A stretch of 64,000 nucleotides of DNA from Sipunculus nudus. Taxonomy: Eukaryota; Annelida; Sipuncula; Golfingiida; Sipunculidae. Position numbers and translations under genes: made by a program. This document shows positions 25,421 to 36,103 of this stretch, in pieces (position 1 is the first letter of the stretch; every line of letters starts with the position of its first letter). The notes beneath the pieces were generated by a model. It worked only from the letters and a program-made list of their open reading frames with translations, was not told where the DNA came from and made no database searches. Where the stretch lies: positions 43,958,840-44,022,839 of the forward strand of contig CM049322.1 in assembly GCA_026874595.1 (NCBI GenBank), in the 5' to 3' direction.

Positions 25421-26079
25421 CTCCCTAGAATAATTGAAAACAACTGATACAAACCTCCAATATCTTGATAATTTATGAATGGTTTGTCATGAACGTTGCC
25501 TTGCAATTAAACCATGACTAATAACGTCAGTTCCCATAAAGTGCTGGCGTCACCTGGTTGTTTCATATTTTAACAAGAATTTTTTTTCTATTTTTACTAT
25601 AAAATAACAACAACCAAGTCAGTTTCTCAGCTGTGATTCCATCTAGTGTTCGAAAACCTGGTGTGTTTATTGATCAAAAGTGGATGCCCTATATTTATTA
25701 CAATGTATGTTGCCTGTTCGTCTGTCTGTCGGTCTGTCATCCATCCATTCACACAAATTTGATTCCAGATGATTCCAGATGATGGGCATATCAATGTCCT
25801 CTCTGTGTATCAGTGTAAATCTGAGGACCAGATATAGAAAGCTAATGAACTGCAAATTGTTTGCAAGCTGTTTAGAAAAAGTAAAATAACGATTATGTGG
25901 ATTTAATGTGTGGACATTTTTTAACATTTTATAGAGATATATTCCAAGTGTAAAACTTTATAGTTTATGCGTATAACTGTCATAATAAGTATGTTTACAT
26001 TATCACATGTTCCCAAATTGTGTCAAAGAATGCAAGTTTTTCTTTTAAAATTTTCTGTCCCTGTTGTCTTCGTGGGTTT

Positions 26080-26436
26080 TCAAAAGAACATTCTGTTAGA
26101 CACCGATGTACTTTCTCTGTCCACGTTTTCATTCCACTCAATTACTGACATGTTGCTGCGGCGTTGATACTCATCATAGCCAAATGAGATCCTTAATATT
26201 TTATCATGGTAAATTAAGCAGGCATTGTTAAAGGACTCAACATAATGGGTGTTCTGGCACAATATAAAGTCTTCAGCATGCTTGTACACCCTGAGGCTTG
26301 TGATGGCTTTCATTAGCATCTGCTCTGCTTTTTGGTCTGTAATCAAACATCTATTTTCATAAAGGGCACCTTCTTCCTTGCATCTAGTAGTTTGAAAGCA
26401 GTTAGGATGGTTCCCCTTATAATGTTCTACAAGGCC
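26080..26436 (-). pseudogene. Fragment of a probable transposase-derived protein
   Basis: A 118-codon open stretch without its own ATG encodes segments including EHYKGNHPNC, RCLITDQKAEQML, QNTHYVESFNNACLIYHDK and VIEWNENVDRESTS. From memory this pattern (VESFNN...WNENVDRE) matches the C-terminal part of a large, uncharacterised family, probably transposase-derived, widespread in molluscs, cnidarians and fish. The upstream frame is closed by a stop at 26437-26439 and no further exons were found, so it is probably a relic. An acceptor-flanked exon cannot be excluded. Confidence 0.5.
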
Positions 26437-27179
26437 TCACATATTTGCCCTCAGTTTGTCAGCTGAACCATCACAGTTCTATATGCTCCAGTGTATATGA
26501 GTACCGACATGGGTCACAAATGGATCTATTACAGAATAATAAAACTGCCAATATCAAAGACATATGTTTTACATAGTAACACATTAATTCATCAAGTACT
26601 ACACTGTCTGCATTATCACGCCATCATGACTGTTATATAAACTGTAGTAGTCAGCCTTATCAGCAGCTGAGCTTCTGTTGTGTTAATATGATGGCTGGGT
26701 CAGAGAAAGGCCTGTTTAAGTGTCTGGCCTGTGGTATGTGCAGTTAGCAGGGGAAAGGGGGTTTCCAAGCTGTCACATGTGTGCCTCTGTTGTGATACTG
26801 GATACCCCAAAGCTAGGACCGGTAAATTCAAATTTGTGTTGGCTGCTGTGTACAAAACTTTGGATTTTTCACTTAAAACTAATCCTTTGTGCTTAATGAA
26901 GGAATAACATGTTATCAATCCAAGAGATGTTTCTCACAGACAATTTTAGGGACAAACAGGTAAGTAATTTTTGACAAAATCCACATTAAAGCTCCTTAAG
27001 CCAGGTTTGTGTGATCACTGCAGTGACAGATTGTATACTGGCTCGGCTGTGGCTCCACTTCTCCTTCTATACCGGAACTGGGCCTTTTAGAACACAGGAC
27101 CTTCATTCTGAAAAGAATTCTAAAAAAACATCTTTACAGACAAATTCAGCTGAGCGTCAAGACCCATTGGTCCCTAGTT

Positions 27180-27530
27180 ATTTGACAGTTCGCTATAGTA
27201 ATCATAGGGTACTCTTTAGTAATTATGCAGTGATCTATAGCAATTATTAGTACTAAACAACGATTCTATAATACACTGTTACATATCGTATTTTATCGTA
27301 CTCCATATCAATTCTGTAGTACTTCATTGTTTTATACAGTTATTCTATATTATTGTACAGCAATTATTTAGTACCATATTATAATTCTGTTTTACGTACA
27401 GTATTTTTATAGTATTGCATAGGATTTCTACTTTATACTGTTTATCAATTCTATAGTACCCTAGAACAATTTTAAGTACTCTGTAGTAATTATGTGGCAC
27501 TCTGTAGTACTCTATGACTCAGGAAAACTT
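27180..27530. repeat. Degenerate tandem array of TAGTACTC / TAGTAATT words
   Basis: About 350 bp built from imperfect 12-30-bp units such as CTATAGTAATTCT and TCTGTAGTACTCT. The period drifts. No coding content. Confidence 0.65.
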
Positions 27531-28359
27531 TAGTTACACGGCCTTTGACCCAATGGTCACATCAGGGCATTGGTAGAAAATAATTAATTATACATCATTG
27601 ATCCCAGAAATGTGTTAGCTATAAATTGATACCATACTAGTGACTTTTGAATGAATAATGGTTAAGAAAATTCCTAATTAGCTACCCCTTAATTTGGACT
27701 TATTTATGGGTCGTGGTACGACCCATTATATAACATGCTGTAGCAAAAAAGTGATACCACAATTCGTCTCTACTACCTACATGGTGATGTTCAATGGGGG
27801 TCCATACTATCTCCCTATGGCATCAAACCTTGGATGTAGTGTGGGTTGTACAAACTCTTTCTTTTATGCCTCCTACCAGATTTAGCTCCTGCCCTGATGA
27901 TATGTGTCCAATTTTGAAGAGTCTTGAAAAATTTGATTTATACCGTATTTAATGTAATTATAAATTAATTATATCATTATATGGTCAGAAATCGTGCCAA
28001 TATGTTAATGTATTCTTAATGCGAAATGTAAGCTTCACTTATCAGTGTGTAAACTATTAACGGGAACCCGTTCGTCCGAGGCAGCCGGTAACGGGAATTG
28101 ACGACTACATGGTCCTAAAACCAGAAATTCGCTCGTCCCATATGACCCTTAAGCCGCGTTTACGGTACTGGTTAAAAACCGGGAGTCCTGGCCGGAAGCC
28201 GGGAATACCCGATTCCCGGGAAAAGCCGGGACTAAGGATTTACAAGTGGACCGTATCACACATGCTCAATTTGCTATACAATAATAAAAGCACATATACC
28301 CTTGTATAAGCCCTAAACAGAAATTCGCTTTTTCGATCTTTAACCACAGAGTTATTGTA

Positions 28360-29632
28360 TCCGCCAAAACAGAGTTTTGCGGATACTATGTTTTCAGTCG
28401 GACAACGCCGCCGCCGCCGCCGCGTAGGTGTCCGTGAAACTCCTCCGTAACCGCTGTGTGGAATTTTACGATACCCGGGATTATGTTCGGGTCACATGTG
28501 AACTGCTGCGCCCCGATTTTGTTTTCAGCTCTGAACTGACCTCTGCGCTCTGCGTCCATCTCTGCGTCTGTGTTCACACATAAACCCCCATATCTCTGGA
28601 CATGTTTAAACGAGCGGGCTGAAATTTTGCATGTTTATACATCTTGGATAGGTTTTCGGTTTTTGTGACAGGTGGCCCCATTAAACCTCCCGTTTACGCT
28701 GCAGACATCCAAGCTCATATCTCGGGAACCGTATGACCGATTGGGCAAAAATGTTGCATGTGTATTGATCTCACATAGCTCTTTATCAAACGCAAAACTG
28801 GTGGCGCCACCTGAAACCATTTTTGCACAGCGTCCGTCTATTTGTCTGCCGTGGGATAAAATCACTCATATCTCGGCAGTGGTTTGACATATCTATCTAA
28901 AATTTTGCAGGTTTATACATCCTTGACAGATTTCTTGATTTAATTACAGGTGGCGCCACTTACATTCACATTTACGCTGCAGACATCCAAGCTTTTATCT
29001 CGGGAACCGTTTCACCGATTGGGCAAAAATTTTGCATGTGTATAGATCTCCCATAGCTCTTTATCATATGCGAAACTGGTGGCGCCACCTGCAGCTATTT
29101 TTGCACAGCGTCCGTCTATTTGTATGCCTTGGGATAAAATCACTCATATCTCGTATATAGCAGTGCTCGACATATCTGCCTAAAAGTTTGCATGTTTATA
29201 CATCTTGGATAGCTTTCTCGGTTGTGGCAGGTGGCGCCACCTACTTCTATGTTTACGCTGCAGACATTCAGGCTTATATCTCAGGACTGGTTTGACATAT
29301 CTCATATAGCTCTTAATCATATACAAAATTGGTGGCGCCACCGGCCACCAGTTTTGCACAGCGTCTTTCTGTTTGTCTGCTGTGAGATAAAATCACTCAT
29401 AAACAAGTAGTGGTTTGACTAAAATTTTGCATATGTATACAACTTGGGCAGCTTTCTGGATGTTGTGGTAGGTGGCGCAACCTACATACACATTTCAGCT
29501 GCAGACACTCATGCTAATATGCAACACACCTCACTCTGTTTCCCCTTGCCATTCAATCCATGCCTCACTTCACCCGTCCCACTCTGATTACGGCGGATTC
29601 ATGTAGTCGCTTGTCGACTATCCGTATTCTAG
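28360..29632 (+). mobile_element. Helitron-like non-autonomous element (3' end clear, 5' end uncertain)
   Basis: The right end carries the Helitron 3' signature: a hairpin AGTCG (29605-29609), loop CTTGT, CGACT (29615-29619), nine bases, then CTAG at 29629-29632 followed by T. The body is dominated by a ~280-bp tandem repeat, an architecture known for the bivalve pearl-type and other non-autonomous Helitron-like elements. The left end is only guessed, since no A|TC start was fixed. Confidence 0.5.
28595..29510 (+). repeat. ~280-bp tandem repeat, three full units plus a partial
   Basis: The landmark AGGTGGCGCCAC...TTACGCTGCAGACAT recurs at about 28669, 28946, 29229 and 29468 (steps of about 277, 283 and 239). 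Each unit contains two AAATTTTGCATG-like words, ATATCTCGG and the palindrome GGTGGCGCCACC or a variant. Confidence 0.85.
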
Positions 29633-29639
29633 TTTTTAA

Positions 29640-30252
29640 CTGATGTTTGCAAAATGAGTAAAAGCCGGGAGTAACTCACGGCCAGGTAGGCTAGTGTCAC
29701 GTAACTATTTGTCCCCCGAGCTTATGAGACGCTTTATCATTCTATTTAGAACCTGCCATGAGCATGTGTCAACCTTTCAAAGAAGTTTAATAAATTAATT
29801 GATGATATAACTGTTATATTTTTTCGCTGTCACAAACAATTTTTAACTAATCTTTTTTTCTAATTATTCAGTATATTTATTTTAAAGCTGCTATTATTTT
29901 ATATCAGGCAATTGAGAGTCCGACCATTCTTTTTATTTACTTTTGTTCTTAAACTCGTTTTTGGTATTTTAGTAATTTTTTAAAACAACGAAAATGAAGA
30001 AGGTTAATAACAAAATTTATAAAATAAAATTATGATAAAACAGTGTGAAAGTTGCCGCGTTTACACCTGTTTTTTTTCCTTCCTTCCACACCCGCTTCCG
30101 TCATCCGTCGTCCGCCAGCCGTCGTTTCTATTCACACCTACCCGCGTTTTTTGCCGTCCGCACTCGCACTTATCATCCTTGTTTCATATTGTATACACTA
30201 TTATCTTTCACGTAGGTTTAAATATGCTAATATATATATATATATATATATG

Positions 30253-30289
<37 letters not shown>

Positions 30290-30702
30290 TTGAAATCAGG
30301 CTGAGTTCATCTCCAATCCAATGAAAAAAGTCACATAATGTCCTGAAAATGTGTGTATGAGTATGTGTGGGGAGGGGTCCAGGCATCAAAAATTGATTTG
30401 GAATTGCGGCTTAAATGAGGGGGGGGGGGGGGGCCCTGTCTCCGCTTCTAAGAATTTATAGTTTTTATGTAAAAATTATGTTTCTTTATCCAATGAGGAT
30501 ATTTTATTCTACATTCGAGATCTAATAACAAATTGTCTACTGCCGCGAACCCTCTTTGATTTGACCAAATTCATGTAACTGAGGTTTATAACTGTGATTT
30601 AAAATGGGACCAATGCAGCCCTCTTGTAAACCCCGTTTCAGCAAGGATGTTTAAACTATTATCCATACATGTTAGTTATTGTGCTTCAATTGTGATTCAA
30701 TT

Positions 30703-30733
<31 letters not shown>

Positions 30734-31630
30734 TTTATATATAACAGGCTATATGTTCGTGGACTTACTAGTATTATCCCCCCGCCTCAGCTGAGCGGGG
30801 GATATAGTCATCATAAAGTTTGTCTAGGATCTGATTCAAATGGTAGCAGCAGGTGCATCTTATATGTCTCCAGTGCTAATTATTGTTATGGTCACACTTT
30901 TTTTTTTACTTTTTATGATTCGTTTTTTTTTAGTCAACCTTTTTTCATTTCATATGTGACACTTTTTTTAAGTTTTACTGGGATCTACTGGGATAACTTA
31001 CGAGGAATACGTAGATATTGATCAAACTCATCAGAAATATTAATCAGTATAATATCTCGCCTTATTTTGATTTCCAGCAAAATCCACGCATATTTAATAA
31101 GGTTAGAGGTCACCAATCTTCGGTACTACTGTAACGACTCTTGGGTTGGCTCCCGTCCGAAGTCGTAAATGAACCAGTAACAACCAATGTGGGTGACGCA
31201 AGCCATCTTTAATGTGCATGTCGGTGTACAGCATGTTAACCGGCCAGCCCGGACACCTTCACTTGACTCCCTGCAGCTAACCCTGACTCGCTCTATCCCC
31301 CGTGGGTTCCTAGTTCCTACATATCAAACGTATCAGGTTCCGGCTGACCACCCCAGTGTACAGCCACTTTTTGTCACTAATAATTAATAGATGTGTACTC
31401 CTATACTCTACGCCTAAATATCTAGGCCTACGTAAAACCGGCACGTTTTAGTATACGTATGTATATTGCCAGGGTTGCCGACTCGCAGATTCCCTCATCA
31501 AACTTGAACTCAAGGCAGACGTAATAAGACGGTGTTTAATCAATATACCAAAGCCGTACAGGTTAGCACCATGCACATACGCTAAAAATATATCGAAACA
31601 GCAGGCTACTGGAGACTGACTACTCAGTTC
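29640..31630. other. Non-coding stretch with simple repeats
   Basis: It holds a (TA)n tract (30227-30290), a 14-base G-run (30420-30433), a (CA)n tract (30709-30732) and T-runs near 30900-30970. From about 31135 to 31620 the base composition becomes more balanced, and the block could be a decayed LTR or UTR, but nothing diagnostic was found. Confidence 0.4.
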
Positions 31631-31858
31631 AGTTCAGTCCTAGTATAAGCTCCTCAGACACGGACGGTTGAGGGGTCTTAGACCCCCGCCCCGGCGGCCT
31701 CCTAAGCTTGGAATTTCTAAAATTAATTTAGAATTTCAGTTTTCCGAAAAAAGTCCGAACATTCGAAAAGGATAAGTCCAGCTCGCAGTAGCCCTTCGGC
31801 GAAGATGCCTGGTGTACTATCTTTCGTTTTACAATTTTTCTCGGATTAGACTGACTAT
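31631..31858 (-). mobile_element. Family Z: 3'-end fragment of an array retroelement
   Basis: It begins on the left with a pentanucleotide tail (CAGTT CAGTT CAGTC), then the shared 3' RNA structure (31652-31704), then the second shared 3' UTR box (CTCGCAGTAG...GATGCC) and a TTTTACAATTTTTCTCGG block also seen in family B. It then stops at the family A tail. It has no ORF and reads as a 5'-truncated insertion, the leftmost member of the array. Confidence 0.7.
31652..31704 (-). other. Shared 3'-terminal RNA structure, family Z
   Basis: The central stem is GGGGTC with GACCCC around loop TTA (+ strand). The flanking CCG/CGG helix is kept. The outer stem is weaker here than in the other families. 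Confidence 0.6.
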
Positions 31859-31892
31859 TCTAGACTAGACTAGATCTAGTATTTTGAGTCAC

Positions 31893-31945
31893 TAGACAGA
31901 CACGGTTGAGGTGGTCTGGGACCACCGCCCCGGCCTGTCTCTTTA
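31893..31945 (-). other. Shared 3'-terminal RNA structure, family A (A0)
   Basis: On the + strand AGACAG pairs with CTGTCT (outer stem), CGG with CCG (middle helix), and GTGGTC with GACCAC around a TGG loop (inner stem). The same structure with other stem sequences occurs in all families, so it is a likely recognition site for the reverse transcriptase that copies these RNAs. Other A copies: 39627-39676, 42564-42614, 50685-50734. Confidence 0.75.
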
Positions 31946-32287
31946 GACTATAATTTTGATGCCGAAAATGCCACACAAGCCAAGCCAAGGAGCCGCGAAG
32001 AGCCACCAGCGTGCACCCGCACCGGTGACCGAGAAAGCTACATCATCCACACCCACAAAGCCCCGAGCGGGCCACTCACCGCACGGACACCAGCAGCAGA
32101 GCCGCTGCCCCCACGAACCCGGTCGCGAGCGACATCCCCGAGCAGAATGCGCACCACAACAGAGAGACCCGAACACAAGCAGGGAAACCCAGACCGCCGA
32201 CAGAACAACTCCTACCGCGAAGAGCCGGACTTCCTGTGACTTGGATCGGGCAGGCTGTCTTGGCTTGGTCTTCAGCTGGTCCCCGAG

Positions 32288-32319
32288 CAGTGGGCCTAAA
32301 GTTGTCTGTTTGCCCACTG
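32288..32319 (-). other. Family A hairpin with conserved loop, type 1
   Basis: Stem CAGTGGGC / GCCCACTG (8 bp perfect) encloses CTAAAGTTGTCTGTTT. The same loop recurs 140-170 bp away in a different stem. Other copies: 40023-40054, 42960-42991, 51082-51113. Confidence 0.75.
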
Positions 32320-32457
32320 TCAGGGATTCTTGACTTGTCTTGCTTGTCTTGACTTGGGTTCCGGCTGTCGGGGTTGTCTTGTCTTCTCTTGGCTTGTCCC
32401 AGGGCTACCTGTCTTGACTTGTCTTGAGGCTTGGTCTTGGGTCTTGGTCTTGTGGCA

Positions 32458-32493
32458 GGCAGCGGACCTAAAGTTGTCTGTCTGTCCGCTGCC
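32458..32493 (-). other. Family A hairpin with conserved loop, type 2
   Basis: Stem GGCAGCGGAC / GTCCGCTGCC (10 bp perfect) encloses CTAAAGTTGTCTGTCT, nearly the same loop as type 1. Other copies: 40187-40222, 43138-43173, 51260-51295. Confidence 0.75.
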
Positions 32494-33509
32494 AGGTCGA
32501 TGAGTGATTGATTAGTCCTGAATAGGACTGTTGGGGGGGGGGGGGGGGGTATTCCTAAAAAGGACTGTTGGGGTGTCTTGTCTGGTCTGTCTGGAGCTGT
32601 CCCGGTGTAGGTCTGGGTAGTCGTCTTGGAAGTTGCTGTCAGTGGGCGGATGGGGTGTGCGCTCGTCTGGGTGCCCTCTAATCTTACGCTGGTGGTGTAG
32701 GGGGGGCTGCCGCTGGACTTGCGCGTCGGTGTCGGATGCTGTTGGTGGTGGTTATCAGGGGTAGTTGTTGTCCGTGGTGGGGATGGGGGGGGGGGGGGGC
32801 GTAGATTTCTTTATAATTTTACAAGTATCACATGAGATTTTTTAAGAAAATGCCTCATGATCATTTACCCTTATATTGGTCTAAAGGAGATATCTATAGG
32901 AGATATCTTTATAGTTAGAAATCTAGCCGGCCGGTGGGGCTCTCAGTTTGTACTTTTATATTAAGTATCACATAGATATTTATAAAAAATATTTATGATC
33001 ATGTACTTTTATAGGAAATACTTATAAGAAGTATTTTTATATAAGCGCAGACTGAGAGGGAGGGGGCGGGGGTAGTTGAGGCTAGTGGCGGCATCAGTTT
33101 CCATCCACTTGCTAGTGGCCGGCTTCAGTTTCCATGCCACTGGTCTGCCGGAAATGCTGTAATTACTAATAAAATCTATAATTATATCTTATATATGAGC
33201 GTCGGATAACCAGATATTGCGTCACTATTGTGAAAAATACAAAAACAAAAGGGTGAAAAACCGGTAAAAATCGTAAAAAACGTGGGTTAGTGTGCATGAA
33301 AAATAATGAGTGAGGTGGTGTATTTACATGAATTGTGCTCTTTTTTTTTTTTTTTTTTTTGTTAAAAGTTAATGGTGTGTAAAACAGTATGGTGCATTTT
33401 TTTGTACATGGGTTTAGTATGGTTCTATTCTAGTTGGGGGTGTATTAGTATTGGTTAGTGGAGCGGTGTTGTGTCGGTGAATATGTATTTCCCAGAGTTG
33501 TGTTTTGTT

Positions 33510-34290
33510 TTAATCTCCGACAATAATAGTGTCCCGGTTTGGGCACTTTGTCTTCGATTTATGTTATTATTGTTCTTTAATAAAATATTGTGTATTACTG
33601 AGTATTAATTGTTTTATGTTCCTTGTAGTTTCTGCTTTTATTTTGTTTGGTTTTTATTTTGTGGGGAGGTAAAACGCGTCCCGACCGAGCCTGCGAATTA
33701 CTCATCCCATATCTGGTGACGTTAGGTGTGTTGTTTAATTGAAGATGTTATGAATAAATCTCAGACAATAGTAGTGACCCGGTTTGGGCACTTTGTCTTT
33801 GATTTGTGTTGTTTAAGGGTTTTATTTTATTTCTTATTGATGTAGAGAGGGGGGGGGGGGGGGGTTTAGCGTGTGGGGGATGGTTTATCGATGATGTTTT
33901 TTAGTGGGGGGGGGGGGGGGGGAGGTCCTAGTGCTATTTGTAGGTGCTGTCCACCGTTTGGCAACTCAGCTACCCGTTTGCTAATTTATTTATTTATGTG
34001 GGGGAGTGGGGGGGGGGGGAGTGGAGGGTTTATAAGAGTAATTACCAGCAAGAGGGTAACCGATACGGGCCCTGCTGTTAATACTCTGGGGTTTTTGGTT
34101 ATTTTTCGGACGTTGTCCACCGTATGGCAACTCAACTGTCCTGTGTTTGTAGGGAGGAAGATCTGGTTTTGTATGGTTTTTATTTTATTGGAGGTGTTTG
34201 TGTGTGAGTGTTATTTAATAAATCTTTAGACAATAATAGTGCCCAGGTTTGGACACTTTGTCTTCGAATTGTGTTGTTTTATTTTTAATA
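33510..34290 (-). repeat. Family A internal ~250-bp tandem module
   Basis: Units carry an ACAATA(A)TAGTG word, CCGGTTTGGGCACTTTGTCTT, an AATAAAATATTG word and ACCGAGCCTGCGAATTACTC. The later units are partial. The module is also present at about 41230-41790, 44190-44740 and 52330-52880. Its place near the 5' half of the sense RNA recalls the repeated 5' UTR monomers of some LINEs. Confidence 0.75.
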
Positions 34291-34689
34291 AAGTGTTGAT
34301 TGGGTATAATGATGTTGTTTTGTTGTTTTTATAGTGCTTTGGAAGGTTTTATTTTAATGGAAGTGATAGGTGTTTGGTTTGGAGCGGGGGCGGTTTGCGC
34401 TCTTTTATGTGACCTCTAATTTATTGTTCGATTTCTTTGGGGCGGGGGGGGGGGGGGGGGGGGCGAGTGGAGTGGGATCTGTTTTGTGTGGGTTTTTTGG
34501 TTTTATTATGTGTTTGTGTATAGTTTTTATTTGATGTCATGTTGGGGCGGGTGCTTTTATTTATTTTTACGGGTGAATTTATATTCGCTTTGTTAGAGAA
34601 CGGATGTTTTTGTGGTTTATTTTTTATTGTAATGTTGTTTGGGAGTCGGTTTGGTCGGGGGGCGGGGCTGATATGCTAATTAGGGGATG

Positions 34690-35448
34690 CTAGCTGCAGG
34701 GGAGTACAGGTACTGCGTTCCTCTGCAGCTAGGATCCGATGATTAATTGATGGTCGGGGTGTTTTTTCTATTATTCTAGGCCTAATATTTTTAGAGATTT
34801 TTATTTATTTTCGTCAAAATTTCGTAGGGTTTTAGTATGGATAGAGTGTTTTGGGTTCCGTAAATTTCGAGTTTCGTTCCTAAATCTTGTACGGGCCGTA
34901 ATTTGATTAAAAATTTGTGTGAAAGGATGGGGCGTATTGAGGGTCGTGGGTCATTGAAAGTAGGTCGCGGCCCCGACCTAGTGCCTTGGCCTGACCTGTT
35001 GGTTGATTATTGAGTTTTGTAGTATGTAAAACAGGGGATGCCAGCTGCAGCGGGGTAAGTTGTGTTCCCGCCGCAGCTGGGATCCGATGTTTGATTGATG
35101 GTCTGGGTGTTTTTTCTAATTTTCTGGGCCTGATATTTCTTATGTTTTTTATTATTTTTCGATGCAATTTTGTGAAGCTGGAATTTGGATATAGTTTAGT
35201 GTGTTCTGTTGTTTTTGGGCTTCCATCTTTATTTTAAGTGCGTTAATTTTGTTCCTAAAGTTTGTACGGGCCGCTGTTCAGTAACTAATTTGTGTGGAGG
35301 GATGGGATGTCTTGGGGGTCATTTAATGTAGGTCGCGGCCCCGGCCTAGTGCCTTGGCCTGACCTGTTAATTGATGCTTAAGGGGTGTCGTATACCAAAC
35401 AGGGGATGCCAGCTGCAGCGGGATAAGCAGTGTTCCCGCCGCAGCTAG
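34690..35448 (-). repeat. Three CAGCTGC hairpin modules near the 5' end of A0
   Basis: Hairpins at 34690-34732, 35041-35080 and 35409-35448. The second has CCAGCTGC-A-GCGGG pairing with CCCGC-C-GCAGCTGG around a 12-base loop. The module length is about 360 bp and also includes GATCCGATG, a T-rich stretch and the palindrome TAGGTCG...CGACCTA. Related copies lie near 42190, 50318, 53288, 55541 and 55908. Confidence 0.75.
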
Positions 35449-35816
35449 GATCCGATGTTTAGTTTGATGGTCGGGGTGGTTTTTACTGTTTTTTGGCCTT
35501 AATTTTTTTCCAAAATTTCTATTTTTATTTGCCGAAACTTCGTAATGTTTAAGTCTAGGTGGGGTTCTGTGGGTTTTGAGGGATTTGGGGGTGTGTTTTA
35601 TTTTCAAATGTGTTAATTTGGTTGCTAAAGTTGGTACGGGGCGTTGTTTTGCTTATTAGTTTTGGAGGGCCGGGGAGTGATTTTTCCTTAGTTTTGATCC
35701 TTATGTAAAATCGTTAATATTTGGTTTTTGATTTTGAAATTTGGGGGAGTGGAAGATTTTAGAAAGTTCTTTAGGCTTTTGTTATTATTTTTGGATTTGG
35801 GGAATAATATGTTGGT

Positions 35817-35829
35817 TAATTTTGGGGGT
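35817..35829. repeat. 13-bp target-site duplication, left copy for B1
   Basis: TAATTTTGGGGGT, repeated at 37658-37670 on the other side of B1. The bases just outside differ (T and G before it, C and G after it), so the shared length is exactly 13. Confidence 0.75.
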
Positions 35830-35855
35830 CTAGACTAGATCTTGTTTTAAGCCCT

Positions 35856-35904
35856 TCAGACATGCACGGAACGGAAGGCCTTTGACCTTCGCGCCGGCTG
35901 TCTC
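35856..35904 (-). other. Shared 3'-terminal RNA structure, family B (B1)
   Basis: Inner stem GAAGG/CCTTC, middle CGG/CCG, outer CAGACA/TGTCTC (+ strand). Identical to the B2 copy at 53653-53703. Confidence 0.75.
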
Positions 35905-36103
35905 TTAAGCTATAATTTTAGAATTTTGAAGTCCGTATCTAAAGTCCTAAAATAAGAAATAAAATGTGTTCCGTCGCAGAAGCCGATTTCGGTATATGCC
36001 ATGGAGTTGGTGTCTCTGTATTGTTTTAAAAGTTCTTTTTTATTTTCTCTATGCTAGATTCTTTTTTTCAGTTTTTGCTTAGATCAGTCGTGGAAATTTT
36101 CAG

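Larger units (their letters stand above)
31859..35829 (-). mobile_element. Family A copy 0 (A0): long, apparently non-coding structured retroelement
   Basis: Sense is inferred as minus because the shared 3' RNA structure and the CTAGA-type tail are at the left end. From 3' to 5': tail; 3' structure; a GC-rich block (31950-32330) open on both strands (about 125 codons each) with no recognised domain; TTGTCTTGG-rich DNA with two same-loop hairpins; G-runs; an AT-rich part; a T-run (poly(A) in the sense strand); a ~250-bp tandem module with the word CCGGTTTGGGCACTTTG; then three CAGCTGC hairpin modules. It ends at TAATTTTGGGGGT (35817-35829), where family B is inserted. No reverse transcriptase or ORF1 homology. 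The true 5' end may lie beyond the inserted B1 and D elements. Confidence 0.75.

Noticed and set aside
27180..27530. CRISPR-like or regulatory array
   Set aside because: The repeats are degenerate and variable in period, and this is eukaryotic DNA; treated as a decayed tandem repeat.
31652..31945. Hammerhead or HDV-like ribozyme at the element 3' ends
   Set aside because: The hammerhead core (CUGANGA plus GAAA) is not conserved, and the fold is a simple bulged hairpin without a pseudoknot I could place.
31956..32333. GC-rich plus-strand frame (about 125-149 codons) repeated in A0-A3
   Set aside because: The opposite strand is equally open, the plus strand is antisense to the inferred element, and no domain is recognisable; not called as a gene without a selection test.
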